From Rhodoferax potami (GTDB lineage Bacteria > Pseudomonadota > Gammaproteobacteria > Burkholderiales > Burkholderiaceae_C): 64,000 bases of DNA. Of the stretch, positions 51,935 through 60,811 are shown one piece after another (the first letter of the stretch is position 1; every line of letters starts with the position of its first letter). Location of the stretch: contig NZ_JAVBIJ010000001.1 in assembly GCF_032193765.1 (NCBI RefSeq), positions 1,240,001 to 1,304,000 on the forward strand, in the 5' to 3' direction. A program made the translations under genes and the position numbers. The notes under the pieces are model-generated. The model was not told the DNA's origin. It made no database searches and saw only the letters and a program-made list of their open reading frames with translations.

Positions 51935-52158
51935 TGGCATTTTTTAAAAAATACAACGGCACCACCAACGTCAAATTGGTGCGCATGGAGCGCTTGATCT
52001 GGGCGCTGATTTACGGCGGCCTGCTGGCCATGGTGTTGGGCTACTTTATTGACCAACAAGAGGCGCAAGACGCGGCCTTGTTTTACAACCTTGGCGGCTT
52101 GGCGGTTGTGGGCGGCGTGGTGATGGTGTTTATCCGCTCCCGCTTGCGCGGCGAATAG
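51934..52158 (+). CDS. Small two-helix membrane protein
   Basis: This encodes 74 residues with two hydrophobic segments (about 22-38 and 49-65) and a basic end (RSRLRGE). AAGGAG sits 7 bases before the ATG at 51934, and the start overlaps the preceding acyl-CoA dehydrogenase stop. No family is recognised; translational coupling is the main evidence that it is real. Confidence 0.7.
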   Translation: MAFFKKYNGTTNVKLVRMERLIWALIYGGLLAMVLGYFIDQQEAQDAALFYNLGGLAVVGGVVMVFIRSRLRGE

Positions 52159-52254
52159 GCCAAAGCACCCGTTTCTATCGCTGAGGGGACAGGCTTTTGC
52201 GCAGGCTTCTGCGCACAATTCCGTCCATCTTTTTTGCAACTCCGGGCTGACCGC

Positions 52255-53076
52255 ATGACACGCACCATCCAACAACTTTTCGACCTCACTGGCAAGACCG
52301 CCTTGATCACCGGAGGCTCCCGCGGCCTGGGCCTGCAACTGGCCCACGCTTTGGGCGAAGCCGGCGCCAAAGTGCTGATCAGCTCGCGCAAAGCGGCAGA
52401 CCTGGAAGAGGCCTGTGCCGAGCTGCAAGCCGCAGGCATCGACGCGCGTTGGGTGGCTGCCGACTGTGCCAAAGAATCCGAAATCCAGCGCTTGGCCGAT
52501 GAAACCCTGCAGCGCTTGGGCGATGTGGACATTCTGGTCAACAACGCCGGCGCCTCCTGGGGCGCACCCGCTGAAGACCACCCGTTGGACGCCTGGGACA
52601 AGGTGATGAACCTCAATGTGCGTGGCTACTTTTTGCTGAGCCAGATCATCGCCAAGAAGAGCATGATTCCGCGCTTCCAGAGCGCGCAAGCGGCGGGTCA
52701 ACAGTACGGTGGTCGCATCATCAACCTGGCCTCGATTGCGGGGCTGAACGGCAACCCGCCGGCCATGCAAACCATTGCCTACAACACCTCCAAGGGCGCG
52801 GTGATCAACTTCACCCGCGCTTTGGCGGCCGAGTGGGGCAAGTACAACATCACCGTCAACGCGGTGTGCCCGGGCTTTTTCCCCAGCAAGATGACAGCCG
52901 GTTTGTTGCAAGCCATGGGTGAAGAGAACCTGGCCGCTGCCGCACCGCTCAAGCGCCTGGGCGACGACGAAGACCTGAAGGGCCTGTGCGTGCTCTACGC
53001 ATCCGACGCCGGCAAACACATCACCGGCCAATGGCTGGCGGTGGACGGCGGCGTGAGCGTGGTTACCGGTGCATGA
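52255..53076 (+). CDS. SDR family oxidoreductase
   Basis: This 273-residue short-chain dehydrogenase has ALITGGSRGLGLQLA for NAD(P) binding, the NNAG motif and the catalytic YNTSKGA. It resembles the FabG/gluconate 5-dehydrogenase group. Its position in a fatty-acid block suggests a hydroxyacyl substrate, but the substrate is not readable. The start at 52255 is the first methionine of the family (MTRTIQQLFDLTGK). It overlaps the thioesterase start by four bases (ATGA). Confidence 0.88.
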   Translation: MTRTIQQLFDLTGKTALITGGSRGLGLQLAHALGEAGAKVLISSRKAADLEEACAELQAAGIDARWVAADCAKESEIQRLADETLQRLGDVDILVNNAGASWGAPAEDHPLDAWDKVMNLNVRGYFLLSQIIAKKSMIPRFQSAQAAGQQYGGRIINLASIAGLNGNPPAMQTIAYNTSKGAVINFTRALAAEWGKYNITVNAVCPGFFPSKMTAGLLQAMGEENLAAAAPLKRLGDDEDLKGLCVLYASDAGKHITGQWLAVDGGVSVVTGA

Positions 53077-53537
53077 CCAGCCTCTGGGAAAAAGCGGTGG
53101 GCTTCGGCGTTGAGATTCCCTTCGTCACCCACCTCGGCTTCGAGCTCACGGTGTTTGAGGGCGGGCGCTCTGAGATCCTCTACACGCCACGGCCTGAACA
53201 CCTGAACTCGTTCAACGTCACCCATGGTGGCGCGCAAATGACCCTGCTGGATGTGACGATGGCCACCGCGGCACGTAGTGAGACGCCGGAGTTGGGCGTA
53301 GTCACCATTGAGATGAAAACCAGCTTCATGCAACCCGCCGTCGGCGCCCTGACCGCCAAGGGCGAGCTGATGCACCGCACCGCCACTATGGCCTTTACCC
53401 AGGCCACGGTGTTTGATGCCAACGGCAAAGCCTGTGCCCACGCCACCGGCACCTTCAAGTACATGAAACGCCTGGCCACCGGCGCACGCAGCGTGAACGC
53501 ACTGAACGCACCGGGCACCGGCATTGCCACCGACTAG
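53073..53537 (+). CDS. PaaI-like hotdog thioesterase
   Basis: This 154-residue protein has the hotdog fold of the PaaI/4HBT group. The motif FNVTHGGAQMTLLDVTMATAA contains the conserved HGG and the catalytic aspartate region. It hydrolyses acyl-CoA thioesters, perhaps as a release valve for the block. The ATG at 53073 lies in the preceding SDR stop; longer frames upstream code for arginine-rich sequence outside the family. Confidence 0.88.
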   Translation: MTSLWEKAVGFGVEIPFVTHLGFELTVFEGGRSEILYTPRPEHLNSFNVTHGGAQMTLLDVTMATAARSETPELGVVTIEMKTSFMQPAVGALTAKGELMHRTATMAFTQATVFDANGKACAHATGTFKYMKRLATGARSVNALNAPGTGIATD

Positions 53538-53572
53538 CGCTTTTTGGGCCAAATGGGCCTCTGGCGCCCGTT

Positions 53573-53604
53573 GAATATGCGCGAGCAGCTATCAAAAGAA
53601 TAGC
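53573..53604 (-). repeat. Dispersed GCTAY repeat, intergenic copy before aidB
   Basis: On the minus strand this reads GCTATTCTTTTGATAGCTGC followed by TCGCGCATATTC. This is the only complete copy in the window outside a coding region and probably shows the least-selected form of the repeat. Confidence 0.65.
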
Positions 53605-53619
53605 GTTTGAGGAGACAGC

Positions 53620-55302
53620 ATGCACAGCGAAACCGATTTCCCGGCGACCCACACGGTGTTCAACCAGGTCGAGCCCTTGGCAGATACCGATCTGCTGGCG
53701 GGCAACCGCGCCTTGGAGAGCGCACTGGCTTTTCATACGCCGGGGCTAGACACGACTGCGCTGCAATCTTTGGGCGCGCAAATGGGCAGCCGTGCTATGC
53801 AGACCCATGCGCGCCTGGCCAACACCCACCCACCTGTGCTGCACAGCCACGACCGGCTGGGGCGCCGGGTGGACCAGGTGGAGTTCCACCCCAGCTACCA
53901 CGCGCTGATGGATGCCGCCGCCCAGGCCGGCCTGCATGGCAGCCCCTGGGACCCGGCGGCAGGTGAGGGCGCCCACCTGCGGCGGGCGGCTGCATTCATG
54001 CTGTTCACCGAAGCCGAGCCTTCCATCCTGTGCCCCATTTCCATGACCTACGCGGTGCTGCCGGCGCTGCGGGGCAACCCGGCCGTGTTTGAAGCCTGGG
54101 CACCGGGCCTGATGGCGCGGGCCTATGACCCCGGGTTCAAGCTCTACCGCCACAAACGCGGCCTGACCATGGGCATGGGCATGACCGAAAAGCAGGGTGG
54201 CTCGGATGTGCGGGCCAACACCACGCAGGCCATCCCCGACGGTGAGGATGCGTGGGGCCCGCGCTTCAAGCTGCTGGGGCACAAGTGGTTTTTCTCGGCC
54301 CCCATGTGCGACGCCTTTCTGGTGCTGGCGCAAAGCCCGGCGGGCTTGTCCTGCTTTTTTGTGCCGCGCATCCTGCCCGACTTCGCGGATCCACAATCAC
54401 CCGGCACCGTGAATGCCATCCGCATCCAGCGCCTGAAAGACAAGCTGGGCAACCACGCCAATGCCAGCTCGGAAGTCGAGTTTCAGCACGCCACTGCCTG
54501 GCTGGTGGGCGTGGAGGGGCGCGGTGTGCCGCAGATTCTGGAAATGGGCACCATGACCCGGCTGGACTGTGCCTTGGGCACCGCCGGCCTGATGCGCCAG
54601 GCGCTCAGCATCGCGCTGCACCATACCTCGCAGCGCCAGGCCTTCGGCAAGGCCCTGATCGAGCAAGCGCTGATGCGCAATGTGCTGGCCGACCTTGCTA
54701 TCGAATGCGAAGCGGCTTGCGCACTCTCCATGCGGCTTGCAAGCGCTTTTGACCATGCATCTAACCCGCACGAACTGCTGATGGGCCGCCTGCTGACTCC
54801 GGTGGCCAAATACTGGATCTGTAAGCGCGGCGCTGCTTTTGCCCAAGAAGCCATGGAATGCCTGGGCGGCAACGGCTATGTGGAAGAGGGCGGAGAAGGC
54901 ACCATGGCCCGCATTTACCGCGAGATGCCGCTCAACTCCATCTGGGAAGGCGCCGGCAACATCATGGCGCTGGACCTGCTGCGCGCCCTGCGCAAGGGCG
55001 ATACCGCCGCAGCCCTGGCCCGTGAACTTGCTCCCGCTCGTGGAGCCCACCCCGCACTCGACAGGCTGGCAGCGTCCTTGCCCACGCGGGTGGAACTCAT
55101 GGCTACCGAGATGGAAGCCCGCCGCCTCGCACAAGACGTGGCACTCGCCGTACAAGCTGCGCTCTTGTACCAAACGGCGCCCACTGCGGTGTTCGAGGCG
55201 TTTTGTGATTCACGACTCGGAGGCAACTGGGGCTACAGCTTCGGCACTCTGGGTGCTGCGGTGGACTTTGACGCCATCCTGCTGCGCGCCATGCCCTATT
55301 GA
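53620..55302 (+). CDS. aidB: AidB-like acyl-CoA dehydrogenase homologue
   Basis: This 560-residue FAD protein matches AidB over its whole length as I recall it: THTVFNQVEPLADTDL at the start, RLANTHPPVLHSHDRLGRR, MGMGMTEKQGGSDV, GHKWFFSAPMCDAFLVLAQ, RLKDKLGNHANASSEVEF and REMPLNSIWEGAGNIMALDL. In E. coli AidB is induced in the adaptive response to alkylation and binds DNA and flavin; its enzymatic role is unsettled. No Ada box is apparent here. A copy of the dispersed repeat encodes about residues 360-368. GST, GNAT and SDR genes follow closely and may form one operon. Confidence 0.92.
   Translation: MHSETDFPATHTVFNQVEPLADTDLLAGNRALESALAFHTPGLDTTALQSLGAQMGSRAMQTHARLANTHPPVLHSHDRLGRRVDQVEFHPSYHALMDAAAQAGLHGSPWDPAAGEGAHLRRAAAFMLFTEAEPSILCPISMTYAVLPALRGNPAVFEAWAPGLMARAYDPGFKLYRHKRGLTMGMGMTEKQGGSDVRANTTQAIPDGEDAWGPRFKLLGHKWFFSAPMCDAFLVLAQSPAGLSCFFVPRILPDFADPQSPGTVNAIRIQRLKDKLGNHANASSEVEFQHATAWLVGVEGRGVPQILEMGTMTRLDCALGTAGLMRQALSIALHHTSQRQAFGKALIEQALMRNVLADLAIECEAACALSMRLASAFDHASNPHELLMGRLLTPVAKYWICKRGAAFAQEAMECLGGNGYVEEGGEGTMARIYREMPLNSIWEGAGNIMALDLLRALRKGDTAAALARELAPARGAHPALDRLAASLPTRVELMATEMEARRLAQDVALAVQAALLYQTAPTAVFEAFCDSRLGGNWGYSFGTLGAAVDFDAILLRAMPY
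54697..54724 (+). repeat. Dispersed GCTAY repeat, in-frame copy in aidB
   Basis: GCTAT-CGAATGC-GAAGCGGCTTGCGCAC, with two changes in the ATAGCWGC core. It encodes AIECEAACAL. Confidence 0.45.
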
Positions 55303-55319
55303 TTTTTCTGGAGAAACCC

Positions 55320-56258
55320 ATGACAGATCTCATTCTTCACCACTACCCCACCTCGCCTTTTTCTGAAAAGGTGCGCCTGGTGCTGGGCTACAAACAGCTG
55401 GCTTGGAAGTCGGTCATCATTCCGGCCATCATGCCCAAACCCGATGTGGTGGCCCTGACCGGCGGCTACCGCAAAACGCCGTTTCTGCAAGTCGGCGCTG
55501 ATGTGTATTGCGATAGCGCCCTGATTTGCGAAGTGCTGGAGCAGCTGCGCCCCACGCCCACCCTCTACCCCGAAGACGACAAGGGCCTGAGCCGCATCGT
55601 TGCGCAGTGGGCGGACAGCACTTTGTTCTGGGCCGCCATGGCCTACAACCTGCAGCCCAAAGGGGCGGCCAGCATGTTTGAAGGCGCGCCCCCGGAAGCC
55701 GCCAAGGCCTTCGGCGCCGACCGCGCCGCCATGTCCAGCGGCATGACGCGCCTGCGCCCCGGTGACGCTGCTGCGGCCTACAAGAGCTACCTGCGCCGCA
55801 TCGCCAGCATGCTCGAAGGCCAGGACTTTTTGCTAGGCAGCAACCCTTGCGTGGCCGACTTTGCCGCTTACCACCCGCTGTGGTTTACCGCCAAACGGGT
55901 GCCGGTGATGGCCGACATCCTGAACGCAACCCCCTCGGTACAGGCCTGGATGGCTCGCATGGCGGCCATCGGCCACGGCAGCTTCGAGAAGCTGTCTGCT
56001 ACAGAAGCCATAGCAGCTTGCGCACAAGCTGTGGGCGCCACAGCCCCATTGGACACGTATTTCCAGGACGAGCACGGTATCCCTCTGGGCAGCGAAGTGA
56101 CCATCGCCGCTGAAACCTTCGGTCAGGAGGCGACTGCCGGCACCTTGGTCGCTGCCACCCGCACCCGCTTTACGTTGAAGCGCGTGGACGAGCGCGCCGG
56201 CACCGTGCATGTGCACTTTCCGCGCATCGGCTATGTGCTCAAGGCGGCGCAGGCATGA
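55320..56258 (+). CDS. Glutathione S-transferase family protein
   Basis: This 312-residue protein has an N-terminal thioredoxin-like GST domain (LILHHYPTSPFSEKVRLVLG, with S and P of the active-site loop; YRKTPFLQVG; DSALICEVLEQL). An all-helical domain and an extra C-terminal region of about 80 residues follow. Substrate unknown. GGAG 7 bases before the ATG at 55320 supports the start. A dispersed repeat copy encodes about residues 227-235. It overlaps the next gene by four bases. Confidence 0.88.
   Translation: MTDLILHHYPTSPFSEKVRLVLGYKQLAWKSVIIPAIMPKPDVVALTGGYRKTPFLQVGADVYCDSALICEVLEQLRPTPTLYPEDDKGLSRIVAQWADSTLFWAAMAYNLQPKGAASMFEGAPPEAAKAFGADRAAMSSGMTRLRPGDAAAAYKSYLRRIASMLEGQDFLLGSNPCVADFAAYHPLWFTAKRVPVMADILNATPSVQAWMARMAAIGHGSFEKLSATEAIAACAQAVGATAPLDTYFQDEHGIPLGSEVTIAAETFGQEATAGTLVAATRTRFTLKRVDERAGTVHVHFPRIGYVLKAAQA
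55998..56024 (+). repeat. Dispersed GCTAY repeat, in-frame copy in the GST gene
   Basis: The copy reads GCTAC-AGAAGCC-ATAGCAGCTTGCGCA, a full match to the consensus arms and tail. Confidence 0.6.
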
Positions 56259-56818
56259 GTCAGGACATCCAATGGAAGTGGCTCGCATTTGATGCACTGA
56301 GCCGCGACCAGTTGTACGAATTGCTGCGACTGCGCAGCGAGGTGTTTGTGGTGGAGCAGAACTGCGTGTTCCTGGATATGGATGGGCTGGACGACAAGGC
56401 CATGCACTTGCTGGGAGTTCGGGCGGCGGCGGGCTCTGCTCCGTGTCCCCCGCCCGCGTTGCGGGCTACTCCTTGTACGGAGCAGAACCCACTGCCACCC
56501 GAACTCCTTGGCGAACATGTTGGTCGAGCCAAGACCGAACTAGTCGCCTACGTGCGCTGCTTCCCCGCCGGTGTGACTTTTGACGAGGCCAGCATCGGCC
56601 GCGTGGTGACCAAGCCCGACGCCCGCGGTGGTGGTCTCGGCCACCTGCTGATGGCTGAGGCCGTCAAAGCACTGCAAGCGGAGTGGGGCGCACAACCGAT
56701 TCGCATCGGTGCGCAAGCCCACCTCAAGTCTTTTTACGAGCGACACGGCTTTGTGGATGTGGGCAAGCCCTACATCGAAGACGGCATTCCGCACCTGGAA
56801 ATGCTGCGCGGCGCCTGA
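56255..56818 (+). CDS. ElaA-like GNAT N-acetyltransferase with an in-frame hairpin insertion
   Basis: This 187-residue GNAT protein resembles ElaA: LYELLRLRSEVFVVEQNC at the start, IGRVVTKPDARGGGLGHLLM for acetyl-CoA binding, and AQAHLKSFYERHGF near the end. The usual length is about 150. The excess is residues about 54-85, which replace a short loop between MHLLG and ELVAYVRC. The excess is encoded by a 94-bp inverted-repeat element. The frame stays open through the element, so the protein may still fold with an extended loop, but activity is uncertain. The acceptor is not known. Confidence 0.85.
   Translation: MSQDIQWKWLAFDALSRDQLYELLRLRSEVFVVEQNCVFLDMDGLDDKAMHLLGVRAAAGSAPCPPPALRATPCTEQNPLPPELLGEHVGRAKTELVAYVRCFPAGVTFDEASIGRVVTKPDARGGGLGHLLMAEAVKALQAEWGAQPIRIGAQAHLKSFYERHGFVDVGKPYIEDGIPHLEMLRGA
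56414..56507. repeat. 94-bp imperfect palindromic element inside the GNAT gene
   Basis: The ends GGAGTTCGGG and CCCGAACTCC are perfect inverted repeats, and over 32-base arms 27 positions match. The loop has its own small hairpin (CCCGC-GTT-GCGGG). The size and symmetry suggest a non-autonomous mobile repeat or REP-like element. I see no second copy in the window. Confidence 0.75.
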
Positions 56819-56858
56819 AAAGTACCGTTTTCAAACACTTATAACGAGGAGAACCCCT

Positions 56859-57758
56859 GTGATTGCAAACTTTCAAGGCAAAACCGCCGTACTGACCGGC
56901 GCAGGCTCCGGCTTCGGGCTGGAATGCGCTCGCATAGGCGCCCGGCTGGGCATGAATTTGGTACTCGCCGACGTGCAGCAAGACGCGCTGGACAAGGCGG
57001 TTGCCGAAATGGAGGCCGAAGGCGCTCAGGTGCTAGGCATGCGGGTCGATGTGTCGCAGGCCGAACAGGTAGAGGCGCTGGGGGCCGCCACGCTGCAGCG
57101 CTTTGGCGCGCCGCACCTGGTGTTCAACAACGCAGGCGTGGGGGCAGGGGGCCTGATCTGGGAGAACAACGCCCGCGACTGGGAATGGGTGCTGGGTGTC
57201 AACCTCATGGGCGTGGCCCACGGCGTGCGGGTATTCACCCCCATGATGCTGGAGGCCGCCCAACAAGACCCTGCTTGGCAGGGCCACATCGTCAACACGG
57301 CCAGCATGGCGGGCCTGTTGAACGCCCCCAACATGGGGGTTTACAACGTGAGCAAACACGCCGTGGTGTCGCTGAGCGAGACCCTGTACCAAGACCTGGC
57401 GCTGGTCACCGACCAGGTGTCTGCCAGCGTGTTGTGCCCCTTCTTTGTGCCGACCGGCATCAGCCAGAGCGAGCGCAACCGCCCCTCAGGTGCGGCGCCA
57501 GCCCAACCCACCCGCAGCCAGCTGATCGGCCAGGCCATGACCGACAAGGCGGTCACTAGCGGCAAGGTCACCGCCGCCGAAGTCGCACAAATGGTGTTCG
57601 ATGCGGTGGCCGAAGGGCGCTTCTATATTTATAGCCATCCCAAGGCGATTGCTTCCGTGCAAACCCGCATGGAAGACGTGATGCTGGCGCGCAACCCCAC
57701 CGACCCATTCGCCCATAAGCCTCATCTAGGTGAGGAATTGAAAAGATTACTCCGCTAA
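56859..57758 (+). CDS. SDR family oxidoreductase
   Basis: This 299-residue short-chain dehydrogenase has AVLTGAGSGFGLECARIGA for the cofactor, NNAGVGAGG and the catalytic YNVSKHA. I used the GTG at 56859 because GAGGAG lies 7 bases upstream and the family starts there (IANFQGKTAVLTG). It resembles broad-specificity SDRs that occur with fatty-acid or aromatic degradation genes. Substrate unknown. Confidence 0.87.
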   Translation: MIANFQGKTAVLTGAGSGFGLECARIGARLGMNLVLADVQQDALDKAVAEMEAEGAQVLGMRVDVSQAEQVEALGAATLQRFGAPHLVFNNAGVGAGGLIWENNARDWEWVLGVNLMGVAHGVRVFTPMMLEAAQQDPAWQGHIVNTASMAGLLNAPNMGVYNVSKHAVVSLSETLYQDLALVTDQVSASVLCPFFVPTGISQSERNRPSGAAPAQPTRSQLIGQAMTDKAVTSGKVTAAEVAQMVFDAVAEGRFYIYSHPKAIASVQTRMEDVMLARNPTDPFAHKPHLGEELKRLLR

Positions 57759-57830
57759 ATCACTGACCATCTGTTAGTTTCGGGCAAAATGAGATCAAAG
57801 CCCGGACTGAACACTTGGTTGGAGAGCTCG

Positions 57831-58439
57831 ATGCGTTGGAAATTACTGCCCTTACGACTGCTTTCATTCGTCACCCTTTGCGCTGCGGGCACGGCTTACG
57901 CCAACACCCAAGTGACGGTGACCGACAAAGACGGCAAACCCCTCGCAAATGCGGTAATTTTCCTCGAGTCTCCCGCCGCGAAGGCCGCAGCCAAGCCGCT
58001 GTCCGGCGTCGAAATCATTCAAATTGCGAAACAGTTTTCCCCACAAATCGCCGTGGTGACACCCAATACCTCGGTCCTGTTCCCCAACAAAGACACGGTC
58101 CGGCACCACGTCTATTCATTCTCTCCGGCCAAAAAATTTGAATTGAAGCTGTATTCCGGCGTTCCGGCAGCTCCAGTGGTGTTTGACAAACCCGGAGTAG
58201 CCGTGCTGGGCTGCAACATCCACGACAACATGGTGGCGTGGGTGTTGATCGTTGAAACCCCGTATTTCGGTGTCACCGACGGCAGGGGCCGTCTGACCCT
58301 GGATGCCCCAGCCGGAAATTACCAGCTCAAAGCGTGGCACTCCACCGTTTTGCCGGGTGCCCCATTGAGCGAGCAGCCGGTCAAAATAACGCCGGGTAAT
58401 GACACTCTCAGTGTCAAAGTCGCGGGGAGCACGGCTTGA
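57831..58439 (+). CDS. Secreted cupredoxin-like (type 1 copper) protein
   Basis: This 202-residue protein has a signal peptide (cleavage near TAYA-NT, residue 24) and a plastocyanin-like domain. Type 1 copper ligands are visible: a histidine in TVRHHVYSF (H92 or H93), then C128, H131 and M134 in LGCNIHDNM. A carboxypeptidase-regulatory-like beta domain follows (VTDGRGRLTLDAPAGNYQL). Such proteins are often named methylamine utilisation proteins from weak similarity. GGAG 6 bases before the ATG at 57831 fixes the start. Its stop overlaps the start of the GGDEF/EAL gene, so the two are probably made together and may act in one sensory path in the envelope. Confidence 0.85.
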   Translation: MRWKLLPLRLLSFVTLCAAGTAYANTQVTVTDKDGKPLANAVIFLESPAAKAAAKPLSGVEIIQIAKQFSPQIAVVTPNTSVLFPNKDTVRHHVYSFSPAKKFELKLYSGVPAAPVVFDKPGVAVLGCNIHDNMVAWVLIVETPYFGVTDGRGRLTLDAPAGNYQLKAWHSTVLPGAPLSEQPVKITPGNDTLSVKVAGSTA

Positions 58440-60811
58440 AGTTGTTTCGTTTCATGCGCAGATTCGGGGTGGGCACCAAGTTCGTGTCCATGTCGATCGC
58501 TATTCTTTTGGTGATTCAGTCGGCTTCCTATCTGATCACCGAGCGCAACATTGATGAAATTGTCCGTCAGCAGGTCAAAGAAGAGCTGATCACGGTCGAT
58601 GCCAATTGGTGGGCCTTGATGGAGCAGCGGGCAGCCAGTTTGCGCCAGAGCGCTTTGGTGCTCGCCAGCGATTTTGGCTTTCGCGATGCGGTGCTGAGTG
58701 GCGATACAGAGACCGTCCGCTCGGTGTTGGACAACAGCGCTGGTCGCGTTGGTGCTGCCTTCGCGGCCCTGCTGACCGTGGACCACAAGCTACAAGCATC
58801 GAGTATCGATGCGTTCACCGAAGCCGGTTTGGTCGGGTTCTTCCAGCAAACCGCAAGCCGACTGGCCTCCGGCGGTGACGGCTATGCGCTCATCGATTTT
58901 GACGATAAGCTGCTGGTTACTGTTATGGTGCCCCTGAACGCCCCGGTCCAGGTGGGCTGGGTGATGATGGCGTTCCCCATTACCCGCGAGCAGGTGGAAG
59001 AGTTGGTCAAAGTGAGCCGGGCTGATTTAGCCATCATTGGCCCGACCGGCGGCGTGACCGTCAGCAGTTTGCCTTCGGGGACTTACCCGGCACTGCTGAA
59101 TCTCAAAGACGGCGGCAACGCTGTTCTCGACGGCCGCGAATACGTGGTGCGCAAATCGAGCGACCGCAGCCACTCTTTGGGGCTCGAGGTCTATATGCTG
59201 CGCCCGATTGATGTGTTTGTGGAGCCGTTTGCCCGGGTAGAGCAGGCACTGCTCGCACTCGCCGCGATCGCCTTGGTGCTCTTTACCGCGGGCAGCTTCA
59301 TCTTGGCACGGCGCATCACCATTCCCCTGCGGTCGCTCGCCAAAGCGTCAGATCAGCTGAGCGCAGGGTATTACTCTATGGCCTTGCCTGCGATGCGGCA
59401 CCGGGATGAGATCGGCGATCTTTCGCGCGCGTTCAACCACATGCGGACCAGCATCCAGAGCCAACAAGACGAAATCCGCGCGCTGGCCTTTTGGGACCGT
59501 CTGACCGGCTTGCCCAATCGTGTTCAGTTCCGCGATTCAATTTCAGCTGCCATCAAGCGCAACACCCAAGAGTCAGGGACCAGCCAACCCGTGACCATCG
59601 TGATGCTGAACCTGGACCGCTTCAAGTTCGTGAACAACGTGCTGGGTTACGCCTTCGGCGACCAACTGTTGATTGCGGTGGCCGAGCGATTAATCAGTAT
59701 CCCCGGCGTCGTGCGTGAAAACATCGCCCGGGTCGGTGGCGATGAGTTCGCCATCGTGCTCGAGGGCGTGGATTCCGCCGGTGCGCTGCCGTTTGCCAAA
59801 CAAGTAGCGCAAGCGTTTGAAGCCCCGATGAAGATGCAAGACCAGACGGTCGACATCAGCGCGGGTATCGGCATTGCCAGCTGGCCGAGTGATGCGGGAG
59901 ATGTAGACCGCCTACTGAGCCGCGCCGTGATTGCCATGTATGTCGCGAAAAACAAATCGACCGGGATCCAGATTTACCACGCGGCCCTCGACTCCTCCAG
60001 CCCTGAAACGCTCTCGATGCTCTCGGAGCTGCGCCACGCCGTAGAAAACAACGAGTTGCGTGTCTACCTTCAGCCCAAACTCCATATAGCCAGCGGCACC
60101 GTCTCGTCTGCAGAGGCCTTGGTGCGTTGGCAGCACCCTGTGCGCGGCCTGGTGCCGCCGATGCAGTTCATCCCTTTTGCCGAGCAAACGGGCTATATCC
60201 GGCAAATGACCTTGTGGATGTTTGAAGAAGTAGCCCGCAATATGCAGCTGCTGAACGCTGGCGGCGGGCCCTTGTGTGTGTCGGTGAACTTGTCGACCCG
60301 TGACTTGCTGGACCAGGATTTCCCTGACAAGCTCGAAGACCTGATGCGTAAGCACGGTGTGGCCACAGAATCGTTCTGCCTAGAGATCACCGAAAGTGCC
60401 ATCATGGACGACCCGGACCGGGCCGAGGCAACGCTCAATCGCCTTTCGCAGCGCGGCTTCAAGTTGTCGATTGATGATTTCGGTACCGGTTACTCTTCAC
60501 TGGCTTACCTGAAGCGCTTGCCAGTCAATGAGCTCAAAATTGACAAATCTTTTGTCATGGGCATGGACGGCGACGAGAGCGACAGCCTGATCGTGAAGTC
60601 GACCATCGAACTCGCCCACAACCTCGGCAAAACCGTGGTGGCCGAAGGGGTGGAGAACCAGGTGATCACCGACAAGCTGCGTGCTTTGTCGTGCGACGAA
60701 GCCCAGGGCTACCACTTGAGCAGACCGCTGCCGTTGGAGCAGTTCAACGCCTGGCGCTTGAAGTTCTCTGAAACCGCCGCGGTCCAGACCGCGCCGACCT
60801 TTCAGATATAG
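58436..60811 (+). CDS. Membrane GGDEF-EAL protein with periplasmic sensor and HAMP domain
   Basis: This 791-residue protein is predicted to make or break cyclic di-GMP. A membrane segment at about 17-33 is followed by a periplasmic Cache-like sensor region, a second membrane segment (about 265-285) and a HAMP linker. The GGDEF domain has an intact RVGGDEF (434-438), and the EAL domain has AEALVRW (EAL at 560-562) with DDFGTGYSSL and the late glutamate region VVAEGVEN. Both active sites look intact, so the net activity cannot be told. The TTG start overlaps the cupredoxin stop; an ATG at 58454 is possible. It converges with the next gene with a 10-bp overlap of the ends. Confidence 0.9.
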   Translation: MKLFRFMRRFGVGTKFVSMSIAILLVIQSASYLITERNIDEIVRQQVKEELITVDANWWALMEQRAASLRQSALVLASDFGFRDAVLSGDTETVRSVLDNSAGRVGAAFAALLTVDHKLQASSIDAFTEAGLVGFFQQTASRLASGGDGYALIDFDDKLLVTVMVPLNAPVQVGWVMMAFPITREQVEELVKVSRADLAIIGPTGGVTVSSLPSGTYPALLNLKDGGNAVLDGREYVVRKSSDRSHSLGLEVYMLRPIDVFVEPFARVEQALLALAAIALVLFTAGSFILARRITIPLRSLAKASDQLSAGYYSMALPAMRHRDEIGDLSRAFNHMRTSIQSQQDEIRALAFWDRLTGLPNRVQFRDSISAAIKRNTQESGTSQPVTIVMLNLDRFKFVNNVLGYAFGDQLLIAVAERLISIPGVVRENIARVGGDEFAIVLEGVDSAGALPFAKQVAQAFEAPMKMQDQTVDISAGIGIASWPSDAGDVDRLLSRAVIAMYVAKNKSTGIQIYHAALDSSSPETLSMLSELRHAVENNELRVYLQPKLHIASGTVSSAEALVRWQHPVRGLVPPMQFIPFAEQTGYIRQMTLWMFEEVARNMQLLNAGGGPLCVSVNLSTRDLLDQDFPDKLEDLMRKHGVATESFCLEITESAIMDDPDRAEATLNRLSQRGFKLSIDDFGTGYSSLAYLKRLPVNELKIDKSFVMGMDGDESDSLIVKSTIELAHNLGKTVVAEGVENQVITDKLRALSCDEAQGYHLSRPLPLEQFNAWRLKFSETAAVQTAPTFQI

